Below, in pieces: positions 1 to 9,069 of a stretch of 64,000 nt of DNA (its first letter is position 1; every line of letters starts with the position of its first letter). The DNA lies in NCBI RefSeq assembly GCF_000337795.1, contig NZ_AOLP01000001.1:310001-374000 (forward strand), written 5' to 3'. Origin of the DNA: Haloferax denitrificans ATCC 35960. GTDB lineage: Archaea; Halobacteriota; Halobacteria; Halobacteriales; Haloferacaceae. Below the pieces are notes generated by a model, which saw only the letters and a list, made by a program, of their open reading frames with translations, did no database searches and was not told the origin of the DNA. Position numbers and translations under genes: made by a program.

Positions 1-4
1 ACCA

Positions 5-2143
5 TCAGTCGCTCACCTCGGCCGCGAGGAGGTCGGTCGACGCGGTCGTCTCGGGGTGTTCGAGGCGGACGGCGCACTGCTTGAAGTTCGGTTCGTTCGA
101 CTGCGGGTCGACCGCGGGGCTGGTGAGTCGGTTGGTCATGGGGTGGTGAATAGAGAGCCAGACGAGGCCCGGCGGGACGGCGTCGTCGGGGTCGAGCGTC
201 ACCGGAACCGATGCCCGGCGGGAGACGACGGTGGTTCGACGGTCGCCCTCGGGGTCGGCGACCGCGTCGCGGTGCGCGTCGATGGTGTCGGGGTGCGCGC
301 GGGCGACCGGCTGGTCCGGCGTGTCGCTCCGCGTGCGGACGCCGGTGTTGTACCCGTCGGCCTCGCGGCCGGTCGTGAGCGTCAGCGGGTACGACTCGTC
401 GGCGGGTTCGGGGAGCGACGACCCCGAGAGCGCGCTGAACTGCGCCTTCCCGGACGCCGTCGGGAACGACCACTCCGGGGCGTCCGACCCTTCGGCGTCG
501 TCGTAGTAGCGATAGCCGCCCTCGCTTTTCGGGTCCGGCGCGGGCCAGCGGACGGCGCGCTCGCCGTCGAGTCGCGTGTACGACAGCCCCGAGCAGTCGG
601 CGTCGGTCCCCTCGGTGAGCGCGGCGAACTCGTCGAACAGCTCGCTCGGCGAGACCGACGGCCGCGGGAGCAGTCCGGGCGCGACGCGGGCGGCCACGTC
701 GGCGATGATGTCGAGGTCCTGCCTGACGCCCGGCGGCGTCTCGGTGGCCGGGCGGACCCGCGAGACGGTCCGCTCCATGTTCATCGTGGTCCCCTCGGCC
801 TCGCCCCACGTCGCCGCGGGGAGCACCACGTCGGCGAGTTCGACCGTCTCGGACCGGAAGGCGTCCTGCACGACGAGGAACGAGTCTTCGAGGACCTCGC
901 GGGCGGCCGTCGCGTCCGGGAACCCCGCGAGCGGGTTGGTGGCGACGGTCCAGACGACCGACGGCGACGACTCGAACATGCCGACCGGTCCCGGCCCGTT
1001 GTCGTCGGGGAGCCGAGAGACGGGCACGCCCCACGCCTCGGCGACGGTCCGGCGGTGGTCCGGGTGCTCGAACGGCCGATGGCCGGGCCACGTTCCCTTC
1101 GAGGAGACGACGCGAGTGCCCATCGAGTTCGCCTGTCCGGTGAGAGAAAAGGGGCCGGAGCCGGGGCCGAGGTTCCCCGAGGCGAGACAGAGGTTCACGA
1201 GCGCGCCGGCGGTCGCGGTGCCGCGGACGCTCTGGTTGACGCCCATGCCCCAGTAGACGAGCGTGGGCGCGTCGAGGAGCGACGCCAGTTTCTCGACTTC
1301 GTCGAGGGTGACGCCGGCCTCCGACGCCGCCTCCTCGACCGGGGGGAGTTCGTCGACGACGCGGTCGAACCCCTCGGTGTGCTCGCTGACGAACGCCTCG
1401 TCCACGGAGTCGGTCTCGACGAGGTGTCCGAGAACCGCCTGCGCCAGCGCGAGGTCGCCGCCGGGGTCGATGGCGACGTGGTCGTCGGCGACCGCCGCGG
1501 TCTTCGTCTCGACGGGGTCGACGACGACGAGGTCGCCGTCGTCGGCCGACTGGCGAATCCACCGGAACATCACGGGGTGGGCGACCGCCGGGTTCGCCCC
1601 CCAGACGAGGTGCGTCTCGGCCTCGGGGATGTCGTCGTAGGTCGGCGGCGGCGCGTCGCTCCCGAAGGCGCGGTAGTAGGCCTTGACCGCGCTCGCCATG
1701 CAGAGCGTCGTGTTCGCGTCGTAGTTTCGGGTGCCGATACCGCCGCGGGCGAGTTTTCCGAGGGCGTAGGCCGCCTCGTTCGTCTGCTGACCGCTCCCGA
1801 GGACGGCGACCTCGTCGGGGTCGTCGGCCATCGCGTCGGCGATGGCGTCTCCGGCGCGCGCGAGCGCGTCAGACCACGAGGTCTGGCGGAGTTCGCCGTT
1901 CTCCCTGACGAGCGGTCGCGTGAGCCACGACCCGTCGGGGTCGGCCGACTCGCGGATGCCGCGACCGCAGGCCAGCCCGTTGTTCACGGGGTGCGAGGGG
2001 TCGCCCCGGACCGCGTCGAGACCGTACGCCGTGTCGGAGCCGAGATGGACGTGGCCACAGCCGACCGCACAGCGCATGCAGGTCGTCGGAACTTGTTTCG
2101 CCACGCGACTCACCACCCACCGTCCGCGTCGAACGTACCGCAT
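5..2143 (-). CDS. nasA: assimilatory nitrate reductase, molybdopterin oxidoreductase family
   Basis: This cytoplasmic enzyme should reduce nitrate to nitrite for nitrogen assimilation, using a bis-molybdopterin cofactor and a 4Fe-4S cluster. The cluster ligands are visible near the N-terminus as C22, C25, C29 and C59. The rest reads as the usual alpha/beta molybdopterin domains and a C-terminal dinucleotide-binding beta-barrel with the LTLTTGREADGYNTGVRT-like motif near residue 590. At 712 aa it has the length of haloarchaeal NasA. The stop lies five bases from the window edge, so operon partners such as a ferredoxin-nitrite reductase would lie outside. The ATG used is the longest choice. A TATA box at 2150-2155 sits so close to it that a GTG at 2113 or 2116 may be the true start. 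Other Mo oxidoreductases of this family remain possible. Confidence 0.85.
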   Translation of the reverse strand: MRYVRRGRWVVSRVAKQVPTTCMRCAVGCGHVHLGSDTAYGLDAVRGDPSHPVNNGLACGRGIRESADPDGSWLTRPLVRENGELRQTSWSDALARAGDAIADAMADDPDEVAVLGSGQQTNEAAYALGKLARGGIGTRNYDANTTLCMASAVKAYYRAFGSDAPPPTYDDIPEAETHLVWGANPAVAHPVMFRWIRQSADDGDLVVVDPVETKTAAVADDHVAIDPGGDLALAQAVLGHLVETDSVDEAFVSEHTEGFDRVVDELPPVEEAASEAGVTLDEVEKLASLLDAPTLVYWGMGVNQSVRGTATAGALVNLCLASGNLGPGSGPFSLTGQANSMGTRVVSSKGTWPGHRPFEHPDHRRTVAEAWGVPVSRLPDDNGPGPVGMFESSPSVVWTVATNPLAGFPDATAAREVLEDSFLVVQDAFRSETVELADVVLPAATWGEAEGTTMNMERTVSRVRPATETPPGVRQDLDIIADVAARVAPGLLPRPSVSPSELFDEFAALTEGTDADCSGLSYTRLDGERAVRWPAPDPKSEGGYRYYDDAEGSDAPEWSFPTASGKAQFSALSGSSLPEPADESYPLTLTTGREADGYNTGVRTRSDTPDQPVARAHPDTIDAHRDAVADPEGDRRTTVVSRRASVPVTLDPDDAVPPGLVWLSIHHPMTNRLTSPAVDPQSNEPNFKQCAVRLEHPETTASTDLLAAEVSD

Positions 2144-2465
2144 TCGGGCATATATCCCGTGCCGTTCGTGAATATCATTTCACTTTCTTGGCTCACAGTG
2201 GCGGAAGATAACCATAAAGACCTAATCGTTTAAGAAAGAATATTTTGTACCCGAATTCTGAATAAAGACACAATATGGGATCGGATGAAAGGAATATAAT
2301 CGCGTAATACGCCCGATTTAGGATATATTTTTGGATTCTTTTTCTGAAATTAATTTCGTCAGACGGCGCCGCGCCGCGTTCCTTGCCATCGAGGTAGTTC
2401 GGTCGCGCGCGGCTCCCGGCGACGCTCCGACGCTCTTATGCGTCTCCCCGGGCAATTTCTGGGGG
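2144..2465. other. AT-rich divergent intergenic region, nasA / AAA ATPase
   Basis: This 322-base gap separates two divergent genes and is much more AT-rich than its surroundings between about 2200 and 2360. It contains several TATA-like stretches, among them ATATAT at 2150-2155 on the nasA side. No convincing coding frame or RNA fold is seen. It most likely holds the promoters and nitrogen-responsive control sites of nasA. Confidence 0.5.
2435..2440 (+). promoter_or_regulatory. TATA box of the AAA ATPase gene
   Basis: The hexamer CTTATG is centred 28 bases before the ATG at 2466. That is the spacing expected for a leaderless haloarchaeal transcript, and it supports the internal ATG over the upstream in-frame codons. 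Confidence 0.55.
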
Positions 2466-3890
2466 ATGAGTGAACGGGCGCTCGAGGTTGTCGAGTTTCT
2501 GCTGACGGCCCACCTCTACACTGACGACCGAACGCTTGACGAAAACGACCTTCCCCCGCGGTATCGACGCGTCTTCTGGGCGGACGCCGAGGACGACGGC
2601 GACGAGGACGAGTCGTCGATGGGCGGCATCGAGCGACCGCTCGTCGTGACCGAGTCCGTCGCGCGGAAGGCGACCGGTGTCGAACACCCCTGGGACGCGA
2701 TTTCGGACCTCATGTTCACCCAGCGTGAGGAGTTCTCCGGGCGTCTCTCGCTGACCCAACCCGAGATGGCGTTGGAGTGGTTCGTCAAGCGAGCCGACCA
2801 CGACCGGCTCGTGACGAACCCGACGGTCGCGAAGTCGGTCGAGGACCGCGACGACGTGGACGTGACCCACGCGGACGCGAGAGAACAGACCCGACCGATT
2901 CACGCCGACCGCGTGTGGATAGACAGCCTGCTCGACGAGTACTTCGACGACGAGGACGACGCCGAGATGCTCGACCTCGTGCAGGTCCGCGCGCCCGAGG
3001 AAATCGAGATGACCCTCGACGACCTCGTGCTCACGTCGGACCAGGAAGGCGAGATTCACAAGCTGATGAAGGCCATCGAGCACCGCGAGTACCTCGCGGA
3101 CATCGGCCTCCGCGAAATCGGGAAAATCCTGTTCGTCGGGCCGCCGGGGACCGGCAAGACCACCGTCTCGCGGGCGCTCGCCCACGAGCTCGGCCTCCCG
3201 TTCGTCGAGGTGAAGCTCTCGATGATAACGAGCCAGTACCTCGGCGAGACGGCCAAGAACGTCGAAAAGACCTTCGAGGTCGCAAAGCGGCTGTCGCCGT
3301 GTATCCTCTTTATCGACGAGTTCGACTCGGTGGCGAAGACCCGCCGGTCGGACGAGCACGCGGCGCTCAAGCGCGCGGTCAACACGCTACTCAAGAGCAT
3401 CGACGACATCTCGCTGATTCGCGACGAGGTCATCCTCATCGGCGCGACCAACCACCCCGACCAGCTCGACTCGGCGGCGTGGCGGCGCTTCGACGAGATC
3501 GTCAACTTCCCCAAGCCGGACCGCGGGATGCGCGCCGACATCCTCCGGGTCATCACGAACCGAATGGACATCGACGAGTTCGACCCCTCGGCCATCGCCG
3601 ACGTGACGGAGGGCCTCACCGGCTCCGACCTCCGACTCGTCCTCCGCGAGGCCGTCCTCGAAGCGCTCACCGAAGAGCGGATGGAACTCACGCAGAACGA
3701 CCTGCTGGAGGCCGTCGCCGACTTCGAAGAGCGCGACAACCTGAAGAACCTCGACATGATGTCCGACTCGTCGGAACTCGTCGCGGGGTCGGAGTCCGGA
3801 GACGGTCACGACCACAGCCACGACCACGACCACGACCACGCGGACGAACACGAAGGCGAGACGCAGAAAGACGCCGGCGCGGCGCAGTAA
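2466..3890 (+). CDS. AAA-type ATPase with histidine-rich C-terminal tail
   Basis: A 474-aa AAA ATPase. It has a poorly recognised N-terminal domain (residues 1-180), then one AAA module with Walker A GPPGTGKT at 225-232, Walker B ILFIDEFD at 280-287, a sensor-1 segment ending in GATN and an arginine-finger region ending WRRFDE. The nearest relatives by motif are CDC48/proteasome-type ATPases, so protein remodelling is likely, but no partner is encoded nearby. The last 35 residues alternate His and Asp (HDHSHDHDHDH), which suggests metal binding or merely an acidic low-complexity tail. An ATG 135 bases upstream is in frame, but the TATA box at 2435-2440 favours this start. Confidence 0.85.
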   Translation: MSERALEVVEFLLTAHLYTDDRTLDENDLPPRYRRVFWADAEDDGDEDESSMGGIERPLVVTESVARKATGVEHPWDAISDLMFTQREEFSGRLSLTQPEMALEWFVKRADHDRLVTNPTVAKSVEDRDDVDVTHADAREQTRPIHADRVWIDSLLDEYFDDEDDAEMLDLVQVRAPEEIEMTLDDLVLTSDQEGEIHKLMKAIEHREYLADIGLREIGKILFVGPPGTGKTTVSRALAHELGLPFVEVKLSMITSQYLGETAKNVEKTFEVAKRLSPCILFIDEFDSVAKTRRSDEHAALKRAVNTLLKSIDDISLIRDEVILIGATNHPDQLDSAAWRRFDEIVNFPKPDRGMRADILRVITNRMDIDEFDPSAIADVTEGLTGSDLRLVLREAVLEALTEERMELTQNDLLEAVADFEERDNLKNLDMMSDSSELVAGSESGDGHDHSHDHDHDHADEHEGETQKDAGAAQ

Positions 3891-3925
3891 GCGGGCGACG
3901 GGGGAGCCCGCCGCCGTCGGCCACG

Positions 3926-3931
3926 TTTATA
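3926..3931 (+). promoter_or_regulatory. TATA box of the MBL hydrolase gene
   Basis: TTTATA is centred 28 bases before the ATG at 3957, so the transcript is probably leaderless. This argues against the GTG at 3945 as the start. Confidence 0.6.
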
Positions 3932-3956
3932 CCTCGCCGTCCCCGTGGTTGACTCA

Positions 3957-4781
3957 ATGCGCGTGACCCTCCTCGGGACCGGCGACACGACCGGGACGCC
4001 CACCGTCGGGTGCGACTGCGAGACCTGCCTCGCGGCCCGCGAGCGAGACATCGAGCGGACGCGCTTTTCGGTCCACGTCGAAAACGAGCGGACCGGCGAG
4101 TCGCTCCTCGTGGACTTCAGCCCCGACTTCCGCCACCAGTTTCTCACGCAGGACGTTGCGCTCCCGGACGAGGCCTTAGTCACCCACATTCACTTCGACC
4201 ACCTCGACGGCCTCGGGAACGTCTACCGCCTGCTCGACGACCTCGCGGTCCACGCCGCCGACGAGGTCGACCCGGTCACGGGCGAGAGCGTCGCCGACGC
4301 GATTCGCTCGAAGTTCGACTACCTCGACCGCATCTCGGTCGAAGACCAGACGCCGTTCGAGCCGTTCCGCGCCTGCGGCCTCGACGTGACGTTCGTGCCG
4401 GTCGTCCACCCGCCGCTGGTCTGTTACGGCGTCGCCATCGAGGACCCGGAGACGGGCGCGAAGCTCTCGCTTTCGGGCGACACCACCTACGCCATCCCCG
4501 AGGCGTCCCGCGACGTGCTCCGCGACCCCGACCTGCTTCTCGCCGAGGCCATCGTCCCCGCGTCGGTCTGCGAGTACCACCCCATCGGCGGCGACGACTA
4601 CGACGAAAACGGGGTCGCGCGGACCTTCGGCACGAAGCACATGACCCGCGAGGGGGCCATCGCGCTCGGCGAGGAACTGAACGCCGGCGAGACCCGCCTC
4701 GTCCACGTGGCGCACTTCTACCCCGCCGACGAGGCGTTCGAGGAGCCGCTGGCGGTCGACGGCGAGGTGTACGAGCTGTGA
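3957..4781 (+). CDS. metallo-beta-lactamase-fold hydrolase, PhnP-like
   Basis: A 274-aa cytoplasmic MBL-fold hydrolase. The metal-binding motif THIHFDHLDG gives H77, H79, D81 and H82, and later His/Asp ligands lie in SLSGDTTYA and HVAHFYPADE. A Cys-rich segment at the N-terminus (C19, C21, C24) resembles the zinc-binding insertion of PhnP-type phosphodiesterases. The substrate is unknown; a phosphodiester or cyclic phosphate is the family-based guess. Its stop overlaps the GTG start of the next small membrane gene, so the two are probably translated together. Confidence 0.8.
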   Translation: MRVTLLGTGDTTGTPTVGCDCETCLAARERDIERTRFSVHVENERTGESLLVDFSPDFRHQFLTQDVALPDEALVTHIHFDHLDGLGNVYRLLDDLAVHAADEVDPVTGESVADAIRSKFDYLDRISVEDQTPFEPFRACGLDVTFVPVVHPPLVCYGVAIEDPETGAKLSLSGDTTYAIPEASRDVLRDPDLLLAEAIVPASVCEYHPIGGDDYDENGVARTFGTKHMTREGAIALGEELNAGETRLVHVAHFYPADEAFEEPLAVDGEVYEL

Positions 4782-4990
4782 ACCTGCGAACCATCGCCGA
4801 GGACAGGGCGTTCAGGTATCTCATGGTCGCCGGCGTCGTCGCGGCCGCGGCCAACTTCGTCCTGACCTACGTCGACACGGGCCGACTCGACTTCTTCGCC
4901 GTCGCCGTGCAGGTCGTCTTCGTCGCCGTCATCGGCGTCGCACTCGTCGCCTACTGGAACTACATGGCGCGGCGGGCCGACGCGGAGTGA
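4778..4990 (+). CDS. small two-helix membrane protein
   Basis: A 70-aa protein starting at a GTG that overlaps the MBL stop by four bases (GTGA), the usual haloarchaeal coupling. It has two hydrophobic stretches, about residues 14-31 and 38-62, and a short charged C-terminus. No function can be named. The overlap ties it to the hydrolase operon. Confidence 0.65.
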   Translation: MNLRTIAEDRAFRYLMVAGVVAAAANFVLTYVDTGRLDFFAVAVQVVFVAVIGVALVAYWNYMARRADAE

Positions 4991-5051
4991 GAGCCGGGGG
5001 CGAACGCGGCGGTCCGGTGCGGTTTTGCGGCCGGAGCGCGTCGAGACGGTC

Positions 5052-5234
5052 GTGTCCGATATCGTCGCGGCGCTCCGATACAGCACGCCGCTGGCAGTCG
5101 TCGCCGGAGTCGTCTGGTACCTCGTCGCCTCGTGGACCGGCGAGCCGAACTGGGTCGAGGGCGCGGTGTTCGTCGTCGGCTTCGGCGTCGTCGCGACGCT
5201 CGGCTGGGTCTACTCCGACGAGCGAGGCGACTAG
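5052..5234 (+). CDS. small two-helix membrane protein
   Basis: About 60 aa with two predicted transmembrane helices separated by a WTGEPNWVEG loop. It begins at a GTG; an in-frame TTG at 5025 would add nine residues. It probably belongs to the same transcript as the preceding two genes. I do not recognise the family. Confidence 0.55.
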   Translation: MSDIVAALRYSTPLAVVAGVVWYLVASWTGEPNWVEGAVFVVGFGVVATLGWVYSDERGD

Positions 5235-5281
5235 CGGTCCACGAGCGAAACGAGTAGCGGCCCGACGAGCGGCCGGCCGAG

Positions 5282-6337
5282 TCAGACGAACCGGTCGAGT
5301 CCCGACTGTCTGCGGACCGCGCCGGGCGGGTCGGCGACCCAGCCCGTCCGCGACTCGCGGAGGCCGTCGCGGTCCAGTTCGGGCGGGTCGGCCGACTCGA
5401 ACGCCGGGCAGTCGGCACCGCACTCCGAACCGGGGTCGACCACGCGCTCGAAGTGGTCGCAGACCGGGCGACCGTCGGCGTCGACGCGGGCGTTGGCACA
5501 GCCCGGCGGGTCGTAGGCGCGCCACCCCTTCCCGTAGGCGCGCTCGGCGAGCCGGATGCGCGCGGTTCGCTTTTCTTCGGGTGGGACGAGCGCCACGTCG
5601 GTGTGAAGCGAGTGGTACTCGACGGGTTCGACGCCGGTCGAATCGGGCGAAAGCGGGCGGGGGTCGCGGACGACCTCGCGGTCGCCGGTGTCGGGGTCGA
5701 AGCGCCAGACGCCGACCTCCTCGGGGATGCGGTTGAGATGCGCGCCGGTGACGTAGCTCTCGGTCGTGAGAATCACCTCGTCGAAGACCGCGAGGCTCAC
5801 GTCGAGGCGGAGCTGTCGGAGCAGGTCGCCGGGGCTTCCGAGGTCGGGCTTATTTTCGATGCCGACGAGCCGTGAGAACCAGTCGTCTGGATAGCGGGCG
5901 GCGCGGCGGACGTACTCCCGGCTCCGGCGGCGCTCGGACTCGAAGAATCCGACGTCGACGGCGCGGTCGGTGGCGCGCCGGGCGCGACCGGGGTGACAGT
6001 CGAAGCCGTCGCGCCAGAAGATGGCGCTCCCGGCTCCCACGTCGCTCTCGATGGCCGCCGCGGGAATCGCGCGGTCGGTGATGCGGGCGCGGTCGTCGAA
6101 CCCCGGCCCCGGGACGACGGCGCACACGTCGATGATGCGGCTCCCCGGCGAGGCGACCGACGCGCCGAGTTGGCGCGCGGGGAGCCAGTCCGTCGTCTGT
6201 TCGAGGTGGGCACAAAGCGCCAGTTCGAAGGCGAACTCCGAGGGCGACGACACCGGTCCGGGCACGTGAAACGCTCGGGTGCGGAGCGGCAAAAAGGTCG
6301 CTCCCACGGCCGACGAGTCGTGTCGGTGTTCTCGCAT
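5282..6337 (-). CDS. haloarchaeal DUF5787-like protein, possible nuclease fold
   Basis: A 351-aa soluble protein with no family I can name beyond the haloarchaeal DUF5787 type. A central segment VGIENKPDLGSPGDLLRQLR followed by LAVFDEVILTT looks like the E-x-K core of a PD-(D/E)XK nuclease fold, and an upstream Asp/Glu occurs in ITDRAIPAAAIESD. The C-terminus carries several cysteines (CANA, CDHF, CGADCPAF) that may bind zinc or an Fe-S cluster. A much longer open frame continues upstream, but composition and the ATG at 6337 place the start here. The nuclease role is inference. Confidence 0.65.
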   Translation of the reverse strand: MREHRHDSSAVGATFLPLRTRAFHVPGPVSSPSEFAFELALCAHLEQTTDWLPARQLGASVASPGSRIIDVCAVVPGPGFDDRARITDRAIPAAAIESDVGAGSAIFWRDGFDCHPGRARRATDRAVDVGFFESERRRSREYVRRAARYPDDWFSRLVGIENKPDLGSPGDLLRQLRLDVSLAVFDEVILTTESYVTGAHLNRIPEEVGVWRFDPDTGDREVVRDPRPLSPDSTGVEPVEYHSLHTDVALVPPEEKRTARIRLAERAYGKGWRAYDPPGCANARVDADGRPVCDHFERVVDPGSECGADCPAFESADPPELDRDGLRESRTGWVADPPGAVRRQSGLDRFV

Positions 6338-6388
6338 CTGATTTTCGGGGAGGTACCTATTTGAGACAGAGCGCGGCAGTACCGACTG

Positions 6389-7198
6389 ATGACGGGGGAA
6401 GAAAACGAAACGAGCAGTATCAGACGGAGAGCGTACCTCGGTATCGCGGCTAGTGCGGGGCTCGCGAGTCTCGCGGGCTGTAGCTCCGGAATGACCGCGA
6501 GCGCCGCGCGAGCACCGCCGCGGGTTCCCGAGGCGGCGCTCGAAGCCGGCGGCTGGGAGTACATCGGGGGACACTCGCTGGACCCCGCCTTCGAGCGGTC
6601 GGTCGGCCCGGCGAGCGTCTCTGCGGCGTTCGAGACGCTCGTCTACGAGGACATGGGCCTCTCGGAGACGCTGAAGGAGAAGACGCTCGGGCAGGCCGAG
6701 GGGCAGTTCTCGCTGTTCTTCGCGACGCGCGTGACGCTCGACCCGAGCCTGTCGAACCTCCCGGAGGCGGTCCGCGGGACGGTCGTCGACTTGGTCGAAG
6801 AACACGCGCGGGCGAACTACGAGGGGCAGTTGGAAGACGTGGACGTCACGGACATCGAGCAGACCGACACGCGGACGACGACGGTCGACACCGGCGAGTC
6901 GGCGCGCGTGACCGACTACGAGGCCACCATCGCCTTCGACGAAATCACCTTCCCGTTCACGGACGAAAAGGAGTTCACCATCGAGGGACAGGAGTTCGAC
7001 GTCAGCGGGATGCTGGCCGTCTGGGAACACGACGGGACGATTCTCGTCGCGGGCGGCGCACACCCCGGCGAGAACATCGAACTCAGCGTGACCAAGGAGC
7101 CGACCGAGGCCATCGAGGTCTCGGTCGACATCGACCTCGGGCTCACGCCCGACGCCTACCGCGAGGAGCTTCAGTCGCTCGTCACGGGCGTCGAATAA
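6389..7198 (+). CDS. Tat-exported lipoprotein, DUF6517-like
   Basis: A 269-aa lipoprotein. The N-terminus holds a twin-arginine motif (RRRAYLG, residues 12-18), a hydrophobic stretch and a lipobox LAGC with the lipidated Cys near residue 31. The mature part is a beta-rich domain with repeated Thr/Asp stretches (TDTRTTTVDTGES) and no catalytic motif. It should be anchored outside the membrane. Divergent from the DUF5787-like gene. Function unknown. Confidence 0.75.
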   Translation: MTGEENETSSIRRRAYLGIAASAGLASLAGCSSGMTASAARAPPRVPEAALEAGGWEYIGGHSLDPAFERSVGPASVSAAFETLVYEDMGLSETLKEKTLGQAEGQFSLFFATRVTLDPSLSNLPEAVRGTVVDLVEEHARANYEGQLEDVDVTDIEQTDTRTTTVDTGESARVTDYEATIAFDEITFPFTDEKEFTIEGQEFDVSGMLAVWEHDGTILVAGGAHPGENIELSVTKEPTEAIEVSVDIDLGLTPDAYREELQSLVTGVE

Positions 7199-7426
7199 CC
7201 GGCGAAGCCCGGAGCCGACAGCGGTTCGAGGGGTTACTCGAATCGGTCCGCGAACCGTCGTGCTGGGGGGCGCGACGGACCATTTTTCGGGGCGTCGCCG
7301 GGACCGGGAGACGCGGCTGAATCGCCGCGCGCGGTGTGTGACCGCCCGACGCGGCCACAGCGTCGCCGCTCCGAGAACAGCACCTTTATCAGTCGTTCGG
7401 AGCCAAGTTCACGCAAGATTACTCTC

Positions 7427-7433
7427 AGGAGGT
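7427..7433 (+). promoter_or_regulatory. Shine-Dalgarno-like site of aIF2-gamma
   Basis: AGGAGGT lies only two to three bases before the ATG at 7436, unusually close. It helps fix the start at [11 protein letters not shown] and rejects in-frame codons from 7334 onward. A TATA-like CTTTATC lies at 7384-7390. Confidence 0.45.
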
Positions 7434-7435
7434 CA

Positions 7436-8671
7436 ATGGTGACGAAAAACCCACAACAACCGGAGGTGAACATCGGACTCGTCGGTCACGTCGACCACGG
7501 AAAGACGACGCTCGTCCAAGCGTTGTCCGGCTCGTGGACGGACCAGCACTCGGAGGAGATGAAGCGCGGTATCTCCATCCGACTGGGGTACGCCGACGCG
7601 ACGTTCCGTCAGATTCCCGGCGTCGATGCGCCGGAGTGTTACACGGTCGAAGAAGAGACAGAAGACGGCGAGGAGACGGACGTACTCCGCACCGTCTCGT
7701 TCGTCGACGCGCCCGGCCACGAGACGCTCATGGCGACCATGCTCTCTGGTGCCGCCATCATGGACGGGGCCATCCTGCTCGTGAGCGCGACCGAGGACGT
7801 GCCGCAGGCCCAGACGGCGGAACACCTGATGGCGCTCGATATCATCGGCATCGAGAACATCGTCATCGCGCAGAACAAGGTCGACCTCGTCGACCGCGAG
7901 CGCGCCCTCGACAACTACGAACAGATCAAGGAGTTCGTGGAGGGAACGGTGGCCGAAGACGCGCCCATCGTCCCCATCAGCGCCCAACAGGAGGTCAACC
8001 TCGACCTCCTCATCGAGGCCATCGAGGAGGAGATTCCGACGCCCGACCGCGACGAGACCGAAGACAGCCGGATGTTCGTCGCGCGCAGTTTCGACATCAA
8101 CCGCCCGGGGACGACCTGGGACGGTCTCATGGGCGGCGTCGTCGGCGGTAGCGTCGTCGCCGGCAAGCTCGAGGAGGGCGACGAACTCGAACTCCGCCCC
8201 GGCCGCGAGGTCGACGAGGAGGGCCAGACCGAGTGGCGCTCCATCACGACCGAGGTCCGCTCGCTCCAGGCGGGCGGCAACATGGTCGACGAGGTCCGCC
8301 CCGGCGGGCTCTGCGGCGTCGGGACCGGTCTCGACCCGAGCTTCACGAAGGGCGACGCGCTCGCGGGACAGGTCGCCGGCGAGCCCGGCACGCTCCCGCC
8401 GACGCGCGAGCAGTTCACCATGGACGTGGAGCTTCTCGACCGCGTCGTTGGCGGCGAGGAAGACGGGGGTATCGACGAGATATCCACCGGCGAGCCCCTG
8501 ATGCTCACCGTCGGCACCGCGACCACGGTCGGCGCGGTGACGAGCGCGCGAAGCGGCGAGGCGGAAGTCTCGCTCAAGCGCCCCGTCTGCGCCGCCGAGG
8601 GAGCGAAGATAGCCATCAACCGCCGCGTGGGCGCTCGCTGGCGGCTCATCGGTATCGGGACGCTCAAGTGA
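7436..8671 (+). CDS. eif2g: translation initiation factor aIF2 subunit gamma
   Basis: The GTPase subunit of archaeal IF2 (411 aa), which binds initiator tRNA-Met with GTP and delivers it to the small ribosomal subunit. G1 is GHVDHGKTT near residue 18, G3 is DAPGH near 95, G4 is NKVD near 145, followed by two beta-barrel domains. It heads a gene cluster for translation, transcription and tRNA modification that runs to Kae1-Bud32. Length and motifs match the family closely. Confidence 0.97.
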   Translation: MVTKNPQQPEVNIGLVGHVDHGKTTLVQALSGSWTDQHSEEMKRGISIRLGYADATFRQIPGVDAPECYTVEEETEDGEETDVLRTVSFVDAPGHETLMATMLSGAAIMDGAILLVSATEDVPQAQTAEHLMALDIIGIENIVIAQNKVDLVDRERALDNYEQIKEFVEGTVAEDAPIVPISAQQEVNLDLLIEAIEEEIPTPDRDETEDSRMFVARSFDINRPGTTWDGLMGGVVGGSVVAGKLEEGDELELRPGREVDEEGQTEWRSITTEVRSLQAGGNMVDEVRPGGLCGVGTGLDPSFTKGDALAGQVAGEPGTLPPTREQFTMDVELLDRVVGGEEDGGIDEISTGEPLMLTVGTATTVGAVTSARSGEAEVSLKRPVCAAEGAKIAINRRVGARWRLIGIGTLK

Positions 8672-8672
8672 C

Positions 8673-9062
8673 GTGACCGCCACCGTAGTCGTCATGGACA
8701 CGAACGCGCTCATGATGCCGGTCGAACTCGACGTCCGCGTGTTCGACGAACTCGACCGGTTGCTCGCGGCCGACGCGGACCTCGTGGTCCCCACGGCCGT
8801 CCTCGACGAGCTGGAGAAGCTCTCGTCGGGCGGCGGGACCGAAGGCGTCGCGGCGAGCGTGGGCGCGGACCTGGCGACCCGGTGCCGGGCGGTCGAAACC
8901 GAGGAATCGTACGCCGACGACGCGGTCGTCGAACTCGCCGAATCGGGCGAGGTCGACTACGTCGTCACGAACGACAAGCCCCTCCGTGACCGGGTGCTCG
9001 ACTGCGGGATTCCCGTCGTCGGCATCCGGGGGCACGCCACGCTGGCAATCACGGAACCTTAA
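8673..9062 (+). CDS. PIN-domain ribonuclease-like protein
   Basis: A 129-aa single PIN domain. Acidic metal ligands are visible in MDTNALMM, LDELEKL, YADDAVVE and TNDKPLRD, so the active site looks intact. It begins one base after the aIF2-gamma stop at GTG 8673; an ATG at 8694 is a shorter alternative. Its constant place between aIF2-gamma and RpoE1 suggests an FCF1-like role in rRNA processing rather than a toxin. No antitoxin is next to it. Confidence 0.8.
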   Translation: MTATVVVMDTNALMMPVELDVRVFDELDRLLAADADLVVPTAVLDELEKLSSGGGTEGVAASVGADLATRCRAVETEESYADDAVVELAESGEVDYVVTNDKPLRDRVLDCGIPVVGIRGHATLAITEP

Positions 9063-9069
9063 CGAAACT

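Noticed and set aside
7234..7473. 79-aa minus-strand frame overlapping the aIF2-gamma start
   Set aside because: It overlaps the promoter and first codons of eif2g and has mixed composition. No promoter of its own is seen.
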